A stretch of 12,786 nucleotides of DNA, taken from NCBI GenBank assembly GCA_007121115.1, contig SKMI01000254.1, positions 1 to 12,786 on the forward strand. The letters are read 5' to 3'. The notes below the pieces were generated by a model that was not told the origin of the DNA, made no database searches, and was given only the letters and a program-made list of their open reading frames with translations. Both the position numbers and the translations under genes were made by a program. This document shows positions 6,206 to 12,786 of the stretch, piece by piece (position 1 is the stretch's first letter; every line of letters starts with the position of its first letter). The DNA is from Paracoccaceae bacterium (GTDB lineage: Bacteria; Pseudomonadota; Alphaproteobacteria; Rhodobacterales; Rhodobacteraceae).

Positions 6206-7657
6206 ATGGAACCTGAGGTCCGCAATTTCATCGCAGGCGACTGGCAAGACGGGGCGGACACTACGGAAAACCGCAATCCGTCGGACCTGTCGGATGTGAT
6301 CGGTCACTTCGCGCAGGCCGATGCCGCACAGCTTGGCATTGCGCTGGACGCCGCGCGCCGCGCGCAAGCCGAATGGGGCGCGACCGGCCCGCAGAAACGT
6401 CATGACGTGCTGATGGCGATCGGCACCGAGATGATGGCGCGGGCAGAAGAAATCGGCAGGCTGATTTCGCGCGAAGAGGGCAAGCCGCTGGCCGAGGGCA
6501 AGGGCGAGGTTTACCGCGCGGGCCAGTTCTTTACCTATTTCGCCGCCGAGGCGCTTCGCCAACTGGGCCAGACCGCTGACAGCGTGCGGCCCGATATCGA
6601 AATCGACGTGCGCCGGGAGCCTGTGGGCGTGGTCGCGATCATCAGCCCGTGGAACTTCCCCGTTGCGACTCCAGCCTGGAAAATTGCGCCTGCCCTGGCC
6701 TTTGGCAATGCCGTGATCTGGAAGCCCGCGAACCAGACCCCCGCCAGCGCGGTGGCGCTGACGCAGATCATGGCAAAGCAGGACCTGCCCAAGGGTCTGT
6801 TCAATCTGGTGATGGGGCCAGGGCGCGAGATCGGGCAGGCGCTTGCGGAAAGCGCGGGCGTCGATGCGATCAGCTTCACCGGCTCAGTGCCCGTGGGGCG
6901 CGGGATCGCGGCGGCGGCTATTCCCAACATGACCAAGCTGCAGATGGAGATGGGGTCGAAGAACCCGATGGTAATAATGGAGGATTGCGATCTTGATCTG
7001 GCCGTCACCCATGCCACCAACGCGGCCTTTGGCGGCTCTGGTCAGAAGTGCACGGCGGCCAGTCGGCTGATCGTGCATGAGCGTATCCATGATGCCTTTG
7101 TCGAAAAGCTCGTAGCCACCGCGCGGGCGCTGCGGGTCGGTCATGCACTGGAAGACGGCACGCAGATCGGCCCGGTCGTCAGCGCGGACCAGCTTGCGAC
7201 CAATCTGGACTATATCGAGACCGGCAAGCGCGAAGGGGCGGAACTCCTTTGCGGTGGCACTAGGCTGGAGCGCGCGACGGAGGGGTATTTCATGGCCCCT
7301 GCGGTCTTTGCGGGCACGCGCAACGACATGGTCATCAACCGCGAGGAAATGTTCGCGCCGATCACCTGCGTCATCAAGGCCGGCAGCTATGACGAGGCGC
7401 TGCACATCGCCAATGAAACCGAATTCGGCCTGACCGCGGGCATCATGACCCGCGATCTGGCCCGCGCCACCCACTTCCGTCGCAACGCGCGCGCAGGCTG
7501 TGTGATGGTCAACCTGCCCACTGCGGGCACGGATTACCATGTTCCCTTCGGCGGGCGCGGCGCGTCCAGCTACGGGCCGCGCGAACAGGGCCGCTACGCC
7601 GAGGAATTCTACACCATCGTCAAAACCTCCTACATCCATTCCGGAAAACCTGCATGA
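6206..7657 (+). CDS. NAD(P)-dependent aldehyde dehydrogenase (2-ketoglutarate-semialdehyde dehydrogenase-like)
   Basis: 483 residues, a full-length soluble member of the aldehyde dehydrogenase superfamily. It oxidises an aldehyde to a carboxylate with NAD+ or NADP+. All catalytic parts are present: oxyanion-hole Asn 150 in SPWNFP, cofactor Lys 173 in WKPAN, the FTGSVPVG nucleotide loop (224-231), general base Glu 248 in QMEMGSKNP and the nucleophile Cys 282 in GSGQKCTAASR. The overall pattern (KIAPALAFGNAVIWKPAN, EMFAPIT, and YHVPFGGRGASSYGPREQG near the C-terminus) is closest to the semialdehyde dehydrogenases of sugar-acid and hydroxyproline breakdown, suggesting a small carboxylate semialdehyde. 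The start ATG at 6206 has AAGGA just upstream. The 3' end overlaps the M19 gene by ATGA. Confidence 0.9.
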   Translation: MEPEVRNFIAGDWQDGADTTENRNPSDLSDVIGHFAQADAAQLGIALDAARRAQAEWGATGPQKRHDVLMAIGTEMMARAEEIGRLISREEGKPLAEGKGEVYRAGQFFTYFAAEALRQLGQTADSVRPDIEIDVRREPVGVVAIISPWNFPVATPAWKIAPALAFGNAVIWKPANQTPASAVALTQIMAKQDLPKGLFNLVMGPGREIGQALAESAGVDAISFTGSVPVGRGIAAAAIPNMTKLQMEMGSKNPMVIMEDCDLDLAVTHATNAAFGGSGQKCTAASRLIVHERIHDAFVEKLVATARALRVGHALEDGTQIGPVVSADQLATNLDYIETGKREGAELLCGGTRLERATEGYFMAPAVFAGTRNDMVINREEMFAPITCVIKAGSYDEALHIANETEFGLTAGIMTRDLARATHFRRNARAGCVMVNLPTAGTDYHVPFGGRGASSYGPREQGRYAEEFYTIVKTSYIHSGKPA

Positions 7658-8670
7658 GCCTCCACTTGCATCCGCGCATCGATGCGCTGCAATATGCCAA
7701 CTGGTCGGAACAGATATTCCGCCAGATGCGCGCAGGCGGGGTTGATGCGGTGCATGTGACGATCACCTATCATGAGAATTTTCGCGAAACGGTCCTGAAT
7801 ATCGAAGCCTGGAACCGCTGGTTCGAGCACTTTCCGGACCTGATTTTTCAGGGCTACACTGCCGATGACATCGAACTTGCGCGCCAGACTGGACGCACCG
7901 CAATCTTCTTCGGGGCGCAAAATCCGTCCTGCATCGAAGATGATATCGGGCTGGTCGAAATTCTGCACCGTCTCGGCCTGCGGTTCATGCAGCTGACCTA
8001 TAACAACCAGTCGCTGCTGGCCTCTGGCTGCTACGAGGCCGAGGATACCGGCCTGACCCGCATGGGCCGCGAGGTGGTGGCAGAGATGAACCGCATCGGG
8101 CTGGTGGTGGATATGAGCCATTCCGGCGAACGCTCGACGCTTGACGCCATCGCCCATTCTTCCCGCCCCATCGCCATCACCCATGCCAACCCGGCAAGCT
8201 GGCATCCGGCGTTGCGCAACAAATCCGACCGCGTCTTGCGCGCCTTGGCGGAAAGCGGTGGGATGCTAGGATTTTCAGTCTATCCGCACCATCTGCGCGG
8301 CGGCAGCGCCTGCACGCTGGAGGATTTCTGCACGATGATCGCGCGCACCGCCGATCTGATGGGGGTGGAGCGTATCGGCATCGGCACCGACCTGTGCCAG
8401 GACCAGCCCGACAGCGTCGTGGACTGGATGCGCGCGGGCCGCTGGACGAAGCAGCGCGAATATGGCGAGGGCAGCGCCGACAATCCCGGCTTCCCGCCGA
8501 TGCCCGAGTGGTTCCACGACAATCGCGATTTCGGGCAGATCGAGGACGGTTTGCGCGCAGCCGGCTTCTCGGCGCCGGATATCGGCGCTGTGATGGGCGG
8601 TAACTGGGCGCGGTTCTTCCGCCAGGGCTTCAACGCGGCGCAAGAGACCTGCCGGGAGGCCGCGCAATGA
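7654..8670 (+). CDS. Peptidase M19 (membrane/renal dipeptidase)-family protein lacking part of the metal site
   Basis: 338 residues with the TIM-barrel fold of the M19 dipeptidases, but without signal peptide or lipobox, so cytoplasmic. Retained metal or catalytic residues are His 156 (VVDMSHS), His 177 (ITHAN) and Asp 246 (GIGTDL). The usual N-terminal His-x-Asp pair is replaced: RIDALQYAN (8-16) puts Leu 12 and Tyr 14 there. The bridging Glu appears to be Gln 89 in FFGAQNPS. The rest is well conserved, for example LGLRFMQLTYNNQSLL and HPALRNKSD, so this is a stable subfamily rather than decay. It resembles the M19-like protein encoded beside glycine-betaine/dimethylglycine breakdown genes in Pseudomonas. 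True dipeptide cleavage is doubtful; hydrolysis of another amide or a ring is possible. It overlaps both neighbours by ATGA. Confidence 0.82.
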   Translation: MSLHLHPRIDALQYANWSEQIFRQMRAGGVDAVHVTITYHENFRETVLNIEAWNRWFEHFPDLIFQGYTADDIELARQTGRTAIFFGAQNPSCIEDDIGLVEILHRLGLRFMQLTYNNQSLLASGCYEAEDTGLTRMGREVVAEMNRIGLVVDMSHSGERSTLDAIAHSSRPIAITHANPASWHPALRNKSDRVLRALAESGGMLGFSVYPHHLRGGSACTLEDFCTMIARTADLMGVERIGIGTDLCQDQPDSVVDWMRAGRWTKQREYGEGSADNPGFPPMPEWFHDNRDFGQIEDGLRAAGFSAPDIGAVMGGNWARFFRQGFNAAQETCREAAQ

Positions 8671-10349
8671 GCTGCGAGGGCCTGAACCCCATGCCACAGG
8701 CGCGCAACTTCCGGCGCAGTCCGGATGAGGTGATGCGCCTTGTCCGCATGGGATGCAGCCATCCCACGCGCCTGTCCTTCCTGCGCCAGCTTCTGCGGCG
8801 GATGCAGGCCGAGGACTGGCGTTTCGACCGCCCCGTCTGGGAAGTGGACGCGCGCGGCGTGGGCCGTGCGGTTTACCGCGCCATTGGCCCCGTGCGCACC
8901 TACAGCCTTGTGGCCTTTTCCCATGATCTGCCGCCCGAGGTGCGCTCGGACCGGGTGATTGCCACCGCCTGGGACGCCACTTTCGCATTGTTCGACGGCA
9001 CGCCCACCCCTGCCGATCTGGACCGACTTGCTGCCAATGTGCCGCTGCAAGAGGCCGGGCGCATCAGCCCGCGCGAACTCAGCCTGAGCCGCGCCAATCG
9101 CTCGGTCCGGCTGTTTGATCATGTCCTGGCGCGGTTGGCAAAAGGCGCGCAACCCGATGCCGCGATGCTACGGGAAACCGGCTATCTGATGCGCACGACG
9201 GCGGTTTATGGGTCCGGAAAATTCGGCGCGGCGGATCGGGCCGCGATTGCGCAGCGACCGGAACTAAGCGCACCGTTTCAGGCCGAAATGCTCTCGGTCT
9301 GGCTGACGCGCGCCTTCACGGTTGATCTGGTCGAGCATCTGGCCCGCGCGAAGGGCGGTGAAAAGGCCGCCCGACTTTCGCCGGAACTGAAAAGCGGTCT
9401 GGGTGTGGGCAATTCCACTGGCCTGGGCATGGCGCCTTTCCTGATCCACCATCCTGTGCTGCTGAACAACTGGATGCTGGCGCGTGAAGAGGCTTTGGCG
9501 CGGGTGCGCGCGCAGGCCAGCATCGGCGCTGATGAACTGGCCGGGTTTCAGGCCGCACTGAATGCTGCGCGCGAAAATGCCGACCTCTGGACCAGCGCGC
9601 ATGACATTCAGCGCGCGAAGCTGGCCGATCTGCGCGATAGCCTTGCACGCATTGCCGCCCATGTCGCGCAGGGCTGGGACCAGAGCGCCGCGCATCCATG
9701 GGATGACCTGTGGCGCTGGGGGTGCGAAGCATTGCCATTGGAAGGGCAGGAGGTGCTGCTCGCTGCGATGCTGGAACCGCATGGCGCGTTGATCGACGGG
9801 CTGGGCGAGTGCATGGATGCCGATGAGGGCACAGCATTTCCCATCAATGGCGCGATGCCGGTGGGCGAGTTGCGCGCCATCCTGCGCGCGCATTACGACT
9901 GGGCACTGGGGATCGACTACACCGAGCGCGCCCAATGCGCCCGGTTCTGGTATGTGTCCGAGGACAAGCTGGAGCCGCGTCTGGGCGAGCGCCATGAAGA
10001 ACCCGGCGCCGAGCGCGAGTTGCCGCTGGATACCGGCAGGCAGGCCGCCGCTCTCTGGCAGGCGCTGCAGGATCAGCCCGAGGACCAGCCGGTCGCGCAT
10101 CTGCTGATGGCAGCGCCGGAAAATCGCCTGGCGGTCCGGCGCGCGCAGATCACCGCGCGGCACCCTTTCGCGGAAATCCGCGACAACCTGATCGCCGCCG
10201 AGATGCTGCCCATCGACATTCTGCGCTGCAAACTAGCGTTTTTCGGGGCGACGCGTTTTGACCCGCGCTCGGATCGCTGGGTGCGTATCAGCCTGTTTCA
10301 GGACGCGCCTTACCCCGAAGACCTGAACGGGGGCGGCGATGAAGCATGA
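8667..10349 (+). CDS. Conserved-looking protein of unknown function, 560 residues
   Basis: I do not recognise this protein. It starts with an ATGA overlap on the M19 gene, and GGGAGG 7 bases upstream (8654-8659) supports ATG 8667. It looks soluble: no signal peptide, no clear membrane segment. Blocks that look like conserved motifs are VRTYSLVAFSHDL (76-88), ATAWDATFALFDG (99-111), SRANRSVRLFDHVLARL (141-157), GYLMRTTAVYGSGKFG (172-187), GLGVGNSTGLGMAPFLIHHP (244-263) followed by VLLNNW, RFWYVSEDKLEPRLGER (426-442) and ILRCKLAFFGATRFDPRSDRWV (about 518-539). A helical, Ala/Arg-rich stretch covers about 275-335. I see no Rossmann fold, Walker box or metal motif. The Gly/Ser/Asn-rich block at 244-263 could form a binding loop. 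Its place inside a catabolic operon, coupled to the next gene, suggests an enzyme or assembly partner for the same pathway. Confidence 0.85.
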   Translation: MSCEGLNPMPQARNFRRSPDEVMRLVRMGCSHPTRLSFLRQLLRRMQAEDWRFDRPVWEVDARGVGRAVYRAIGPVRTYSLVAFSHDLPPEVRSDRVIATAWDATFALFDGTPTPADLDRLAANVPLQEAGRISPRELSLSRANRSVRLFDHVLARLAKGAQPDAAMLRETGYLMRTTAVYGSGKFGAADRAAIAQRPELSAPFQAEMLSVWLTRAFTVDLVEHLARAKGGEKAARLSPELKSGLGVGNSTGLGMAPFLIHHPVLLNNWMLAREEALARVRAQASIGADELAGFQAALNAARENADLWTSAHDIQRAKLADLRDSLARIAAHVAQGWDQSAAHPWDDLWRWGCEALPLEGQEVLLAAMLEPHGALIDGLGECMDADEGTAFPINGAMPVGELRAILRAHYDWALGIDYTERAQCARFWYVSEDKLEPRLGERHEEPGAERELPLDTGRQAAALWQALQDQPEDQPVAHLLMAAPENRLAVRRAQITARHPFAEIRDNLIAAEMLPIDILRCKLAFFGATRFDPRSDRWVRISLFQDAPYPEDLNGGGDEA

Positions 10350-10956
10350 TCCCCGGACAGACGCGGGGCTCGATCTGACCTTGTCGGAGATTTCCGCACT
10401 GACAACGCGCGCCACGCGCGGGGCCGGTCGCAGCTGGGGCGAGGCGGAGGAAGCCGCCGAAGCCGCCTGCTGGCTGGCCCGCGCCGGTCTGGACTGGGCA
10501 GGCGCGTTGCTCGAGGTCTTGCAGCCCCCCGAAGCCGGTGCTGACTGTGCGCTGCGAACGGGCATCGCGCTGGCAGATGCCGCGGCACTGCCCGGCCCGC
10601 TCGTGAACACGCCTCTCAGGGTGAACAGCCCTTGCTTCCTGCTGCCCTTTGCCGCGCGCATGGCCGACCAGACCGGGCAGCGGATCAGATTGACGGCTGC
10701 AGAGACGCGGGTTGTCCTTGCGCCGGGCGCATGTCCGTTGATTGCCAGTCCGGGGCGCATGTCAGGACCGGCGCAGGTCACGCTTGCGCCCGACCAGCAG
10801 GACCAGCCCCCCAGCCCCGACTGGCCGCAAACCCATCGCGGGACGGTCATTGCGGCCAAATACGCGCGCCTGACGCAACTGATGATGGCCTTCACCGTGC
10901 CCACATCCGCCCATTCGCATGCCGGGGCGGGCGCGCAGGGGGATGACAACGACTGA
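10339..10956 (+). CDS. DUF3726-like protein of unknown function
   Basis: 205 residues, overlapping the 560-residue gene by 11 bases, so probably made with it. The first part, LTLSEISALTTRATRGAG then SWGEAEEAAEAACWLARAGL (residues about 13-51), fits what I remember of DUF3726 proteins of Rhodobacterales ('S-L-N-E-I-E-x-x-x-x-x-A-A-R-G-A-G-x-x-W-G-x-A-E-E-A'). The middle, NSPCFLLPFAARMA, also fits. The C-terminal 50 residues are Pro/Gln-rich and then end in a loose Gly/Ala/Asp tail. There is no signal peptide or membrane segment. No function is known to me for this family. The proximity suggests that it and the 560-residue protein form a pair, perhaps two subunits of one complex; that is inference from gene overlap alone. 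Confidence 0.75.
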   Translation: MKHDPRTDAGLDLTLSEISALTTRATRGAGRSWGEAEEAAEAACWLARAGLDWAGALLEVLQPPEAGADCALRTGIALADAAALPGPLVNTPLRVNSPCFLLPFAARMADQTGQRIRLTAAETRVVLAPGACPLIASPGRMSGPAQVTLAPDQQDQPPSPDWPQTHRGTVIAAKYARLTQLMMAFTVPTSAHSHAGAGAQGDDND

Positions 10957-10998
10957 CCCCCGACCCACACCCAAACCACTCAACAGGGAGAGTGAACC

Positions 10999-11961
10999 AT
11001 GAAGAGAACCTTTATCGCCACAGCCTTTGCGGGCCTTGCCCTGCCCACAGTCGCGCTTGCCGATTGCGGGCGGGTTTCAGTTGCCGAAATGAACTGGGCC
11101 TCGGGCCAGATCATCACGCGGATCACCGAATTCCTGATGGCGCAGGGCTATGGCTGCGATGTCACCATCGTGCCATCGGCCACCACCACGGCGATCACCT
11201 CGCTGGCCGAGAACAACGAACCCGATGTGGTGCCGGAACTCTGGGTCAACTCGGCCCCCGCGTATTTCCGGCTGGAAGCCGAAGGCCAACTGGTCAAGGC
11301 CGCGGATGTCTTTGCCGAAGGCGGCAGCGAAAACTGGTGGGTGCCCGACTATCTGGTCGAGGAACACCCCGAACTGGCCACGATCGAGGGCATCCTTGCC
11401 AATCCCGAACTGGTGGGCGGGCGTTTCCACAACTGCCCTGATGGCTGGGGCTGCCGGATCGCCAATGACAACCTGGTCATCGCCTTCGATTTCGAAGGTC
11501 ACGGGATGGAGGTGTTCAACCACGGCTCGGGCGATACCCTGCCAGCCTCCATGGCCGCCGCTTATGAAAACCGCGAACCGTGGTTCGGTTACTACTGGGG
11601 GCCGACCGCCGTGCTTGGGCGCTACAACATGGTCGCAGTGGACATGGGGCCACATCACCCCGAAATCCATGAATGCAACCAGACCCAGGAGTGTGCGACG
11701 CCGGGCATCTCGGCCTATCCCGCCGCGCCGGTGCTGACCGTGGTCACCGCCGATTTCGCCGAGCGCAAGCCCGAGATCTTCGACCTGGTCAGCAACATCT
11801 CGTTCGGCACGCAGGAACTGAGCAACCTGCTGGCCTGGCAGGCGGACAACAGCGCCTCGGCCGAGGAGGCGGCGGTGTATTTCCTGACCACCAGTCAGGA
11901 CACCTGGATGGGCTGGATCAACGATGAAGCCGCCGAGCGGCTGAGCGCGATCTTCCAGTAA
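10999..11961 (+). CDS. Glycine betaine/quaternary-amine ABC transporter binding protein (ProX/OpuAC family)
   Basis: 320 residues. It is the periplasmic solute receptor of the importer encoded with the catabolic genes. A Sec signal peptide is clear (MKRTFIATAFAGLALPTVALA, cut near residue 21). The mature part is an OpuAC-type binding protein: VSVAEMNWASGQIITRITEF (27-46), VPSATTTAITSLAENNEPDVVPELW (58-82) and YYWGPTAVLGRYNMV (198-212). Trp/Tyr at 33, 82, 113, 114, 195, 198-200 could build the aromatic cage that holds a quaternary ammonium group. The cysteines at 23, 53, 146, 152, 226 and 232 suggest disulphides. GGGAG about 8 bases before ATG 10999 is the ribosome binding site. The 42-base gap from the DUF3726-like gene has no terminator, so it is likely in the same operon. 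The ligand is probably betaine-like but not identified. Confidence 0.85.
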   Translation: MKRTFIATAFAGLALPTVALADCGRVSVAEMNWASGQIITRITEFLMAQGYGCDVTIVPSATTTAITSLAENNEPDVVPELWVNSAPAYFRLEAEGQLVKAADVFAEGGSENWWVPDYLVEEHPELATIEGILANPELVGGRFHNCPDGWGCRIANDNLVIAFDFEGHGMEVFNHGSGDTLPASMAAAYENREPWFGYYWGPTAVLGRYNMVAVDMGPHHPEIHECNQTQECATPGISAYPAAPVLTVVTADFAERKPEIFDLVSNISFGTQELSNLLAWQADNSASAEEAAVYFLTTSQDTWMGWINDEAAERLSAIFQ

Positions 11962-11970
11962 GCCCATGAC

Positions 11971-12004
11971 GGGGCGGGCCGCGCGCAGATGCGCGGCCCG
12001 CGCC
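11971..12004 (+). promoter_or_regulatory. Strong GC-rich hairpin between binding-protein and permease genes
   Basis: A perfect 11-bp inverted repeat, GCGGGCCGCGC (11974-11984) and GCGCGGCCCGC (11991-12001), closes a 6-base loop. The flanking GGG (11971-11973) and CCC (12002-12004 with its neighbour) can extend it past one bulged G. No T-run follows, so it is not a classic terminator. In this position such hairpins usually protect the upstream mRNA from 3' decay or partly stop transcription, giving more binding protein than permease. Confidence 0.7.
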
Positions 12005-12038
12005 CGATCCAGCCATCGCGCGCCAGGAGGGACCGAGC

Positions 12039-12786
12039 ATGGCCGCCTATGATTTCGTGTTCGACGGGCTTGGCCTGCGCGAATGGTGTGACAGGGATGC
12101 CACCACCGGCCCGATGAGCATGGCCGACCTGCTGGCCCGCGGCGCTGGGGGGCAGGTGGAAAAGAGCTGGATGGAATCGCTCTGGGAGTTGCCCTTCCCG
12201 TCGCTGGATGCGCTTAACCAGGCCTGCCCGGCAATTGCGCGCTCGCGCGATCTGACGCGCGGGCTGGAGCAGAGCTTTCTGAATGTTCGCGATCCGCTGC
12301 GGGTCGTGCTGGACCCGATAACCCAGCCGCTGAGCTGGGCGCTGGAGAACGCGCTGCATGTCTTCACATCGACGCCCTGGTGGATCATGCTGCCGCTGCT
12401 GCTGCTGCTGGTCTGGGTCGCCTCGCGGTCCTGGACGCTGATGGGCTTTGTCGGCGGCGCGCTGGCGTTCCTGCTGTTCGTCGATCATTACACCTTCGCG
12501 ATGCAGACCATGTCGATCATCTTTGTCTGCGCCTTCCTGTGCGTCCTGTTCGGCGTGCCCATCGGCATCGCCATGTCGCGCAGCAATACCATGCAGCGCC
12601 TGACGATCCCGGTTCTGGACATGCTGCAGACCCTGCCCACATTCGTCTATCTGATCCCGCTGATTTTCCTCTTCTCGGTGACCGAACCCAAACTCTATGG
12701 CATTGCCATCATCCTTTACGCGATCGTGCCGGTGATCCGGCTGACCGATCTGGGCATAAGGCTGGTGGACAAGGATGTGATCGAAG
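12039..12786 (+). CDS. Glycine betaine/quaternary-amine ABC transporter permease (ProW-like), 3' end outside the window
   Basis: 249 complete codons, running off the right edge. It is the inner-membrane channel of the ProX-fed importer. The ATG at 12039 has a strong AGGAGG ribosome binding site (12025-12030). A long soluble N-terminal part (about 1-110) is normal for ProW. It is followed by hydrophobic segments at about 114-128, 132-148, 157-178, 200-214 and 218-234, the later ones belonging to the BPD_transp_1 permease domain. PVLDMLQTLPTFVYLIPL (191-208) and the stretch around IVPVIRLTDLGIRLVDKDVIE (229-249, the start of the EAA coupling loop) are typical of the family. The matching ATPase (ProV-like) is expected just beyond the window, but could lie elsewhere. 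Confidence 0.87.
   Translation, partial: MAAYDFVFDGLGLREWCDRDATTGPMSMADLLARGAGGQVEKSWMESLWELPFPSLDALNQACPAIARSRDLTRGLEQSFLNVRDPLRVVLDPITQPLSWALENALHVFTSTPWWIMLPLLLLLVWVASRSWTLMGFVGGALAFLLFVDHYTFAMQTMSIIFVCAFLCVLFGVPIGIAMSRSNTMQRLTIPVLDMLQTLPTFVYLIPLIFLFSVTEPKLYGIAIILYAIVPVIRLTDLGIRLVDKDVIE

Noticed and set aside
758..7657. Tungsten supply for the aldehyde dehydrogenase of the neighbouring operon
   Set aside because: The aldehyde dehydrogenase here is the NAD(P)/catalytic-Cys type, not a tungsten or molybdenum enzyme, and the two modules are separated by convergent genes and an IS scrap.
9264..10163. Long minus-strand open frame (299 codons) opposite the 560-residue gene
   Set aside because: It is antisense to a gene with a good ribosome binding site and operon coupling, its residues look like GC-rich shadow translation, and it resembles no family.
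11971..12004. Rho-independent terminator after the ProX-like gene
   Set aside because: The stem is strong but no run of T follows, and the permease with its own ribosome binding site comes directly after.
1..12786. tRNA, rRNA, CRISPR array, toxin-antitoxin or phage genes
   Set aside because: I looked for cloverleaf-like, repeat-spacer and typical phage or toxin patterns on both strands and saw none.

Overview
The window looks like chromosomal DNA from an alphaproteobacterium, most likely a member of the Rhodobacteraceae/Roseobacter group. The basis is GC-rich coding sequence, tight ATGA-coupled operons, and the families present (TupABC with an HTH/substrate-binding regulator, a DUF3726-like protein, ProX/ProW). 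This placement comes from reading the sequence, not from a search.

Layout, left to right. (1) Positions 1-740 are a graveyard of broken genes: an IS256-family transposase scrap, the N-terminus of a class I methyltransferase cut before its SAM-binding loop, and on the minus strand an internal scrap of a pyridine-nucleotide-disulphide oxidoreductase (dihydrolipoamide dehydrogenase type). (2) Positions 758-4065 hold a complete tungstate-uptake module. On the minus strand the order is tupB-tupC-tupA (permease, ATPase, periplasmic binding protein). Divergent from it is a one-component regulator joining an excisionase/MerR-like HTH to a periplasmic-binding-protein-like sensor domain. (3) Positions 4105-4202 are a short internal scrap of an IS3-family element that keeps the orfA/orfB junction. 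(4) From 4205 to the right edge is a second module. A minus-strand LysR regulator diverges from a long plus-strand operon: Ldh2-family oxidoreductase, NAD(P)-dependent aldehyde dehydrogenase, M19 'dipeptidase-like' protein, a 560-residue protein I do not recognise, a DUF3726-like protein, a ProX-type binding protein and a ProW-type permease that runs off the end.

How they fit together. The tup module imports tungstate (possibly molybdate) and is probably controlled by its divergent oxyanion-sensing regulator. The right-hand operon has the form of a complete uptake-and-catabolism unit. A betaine-type ABC importer brings in a small, probably quaternary or N-methylated, solute, and a dehydrogenase/reductase, an aldehyde dehydrogenase, an amidohydrolase-fold protein and two uncharacterised proteins process it under LysR control. 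Several of its genes overlap (ALDH/M19 and M19/560-aa by 4 bases, 560-aa/DUF3726-like by 11), so their products are probably made together. The substrate is not known from sequence. This operon, with its two function-unknown proteins and a metal-ligand-poor M19 protein, is the best candidate here for an undescribed system. No tRNA, rRNA, CRISPR array or intact insertion sequence was seen.
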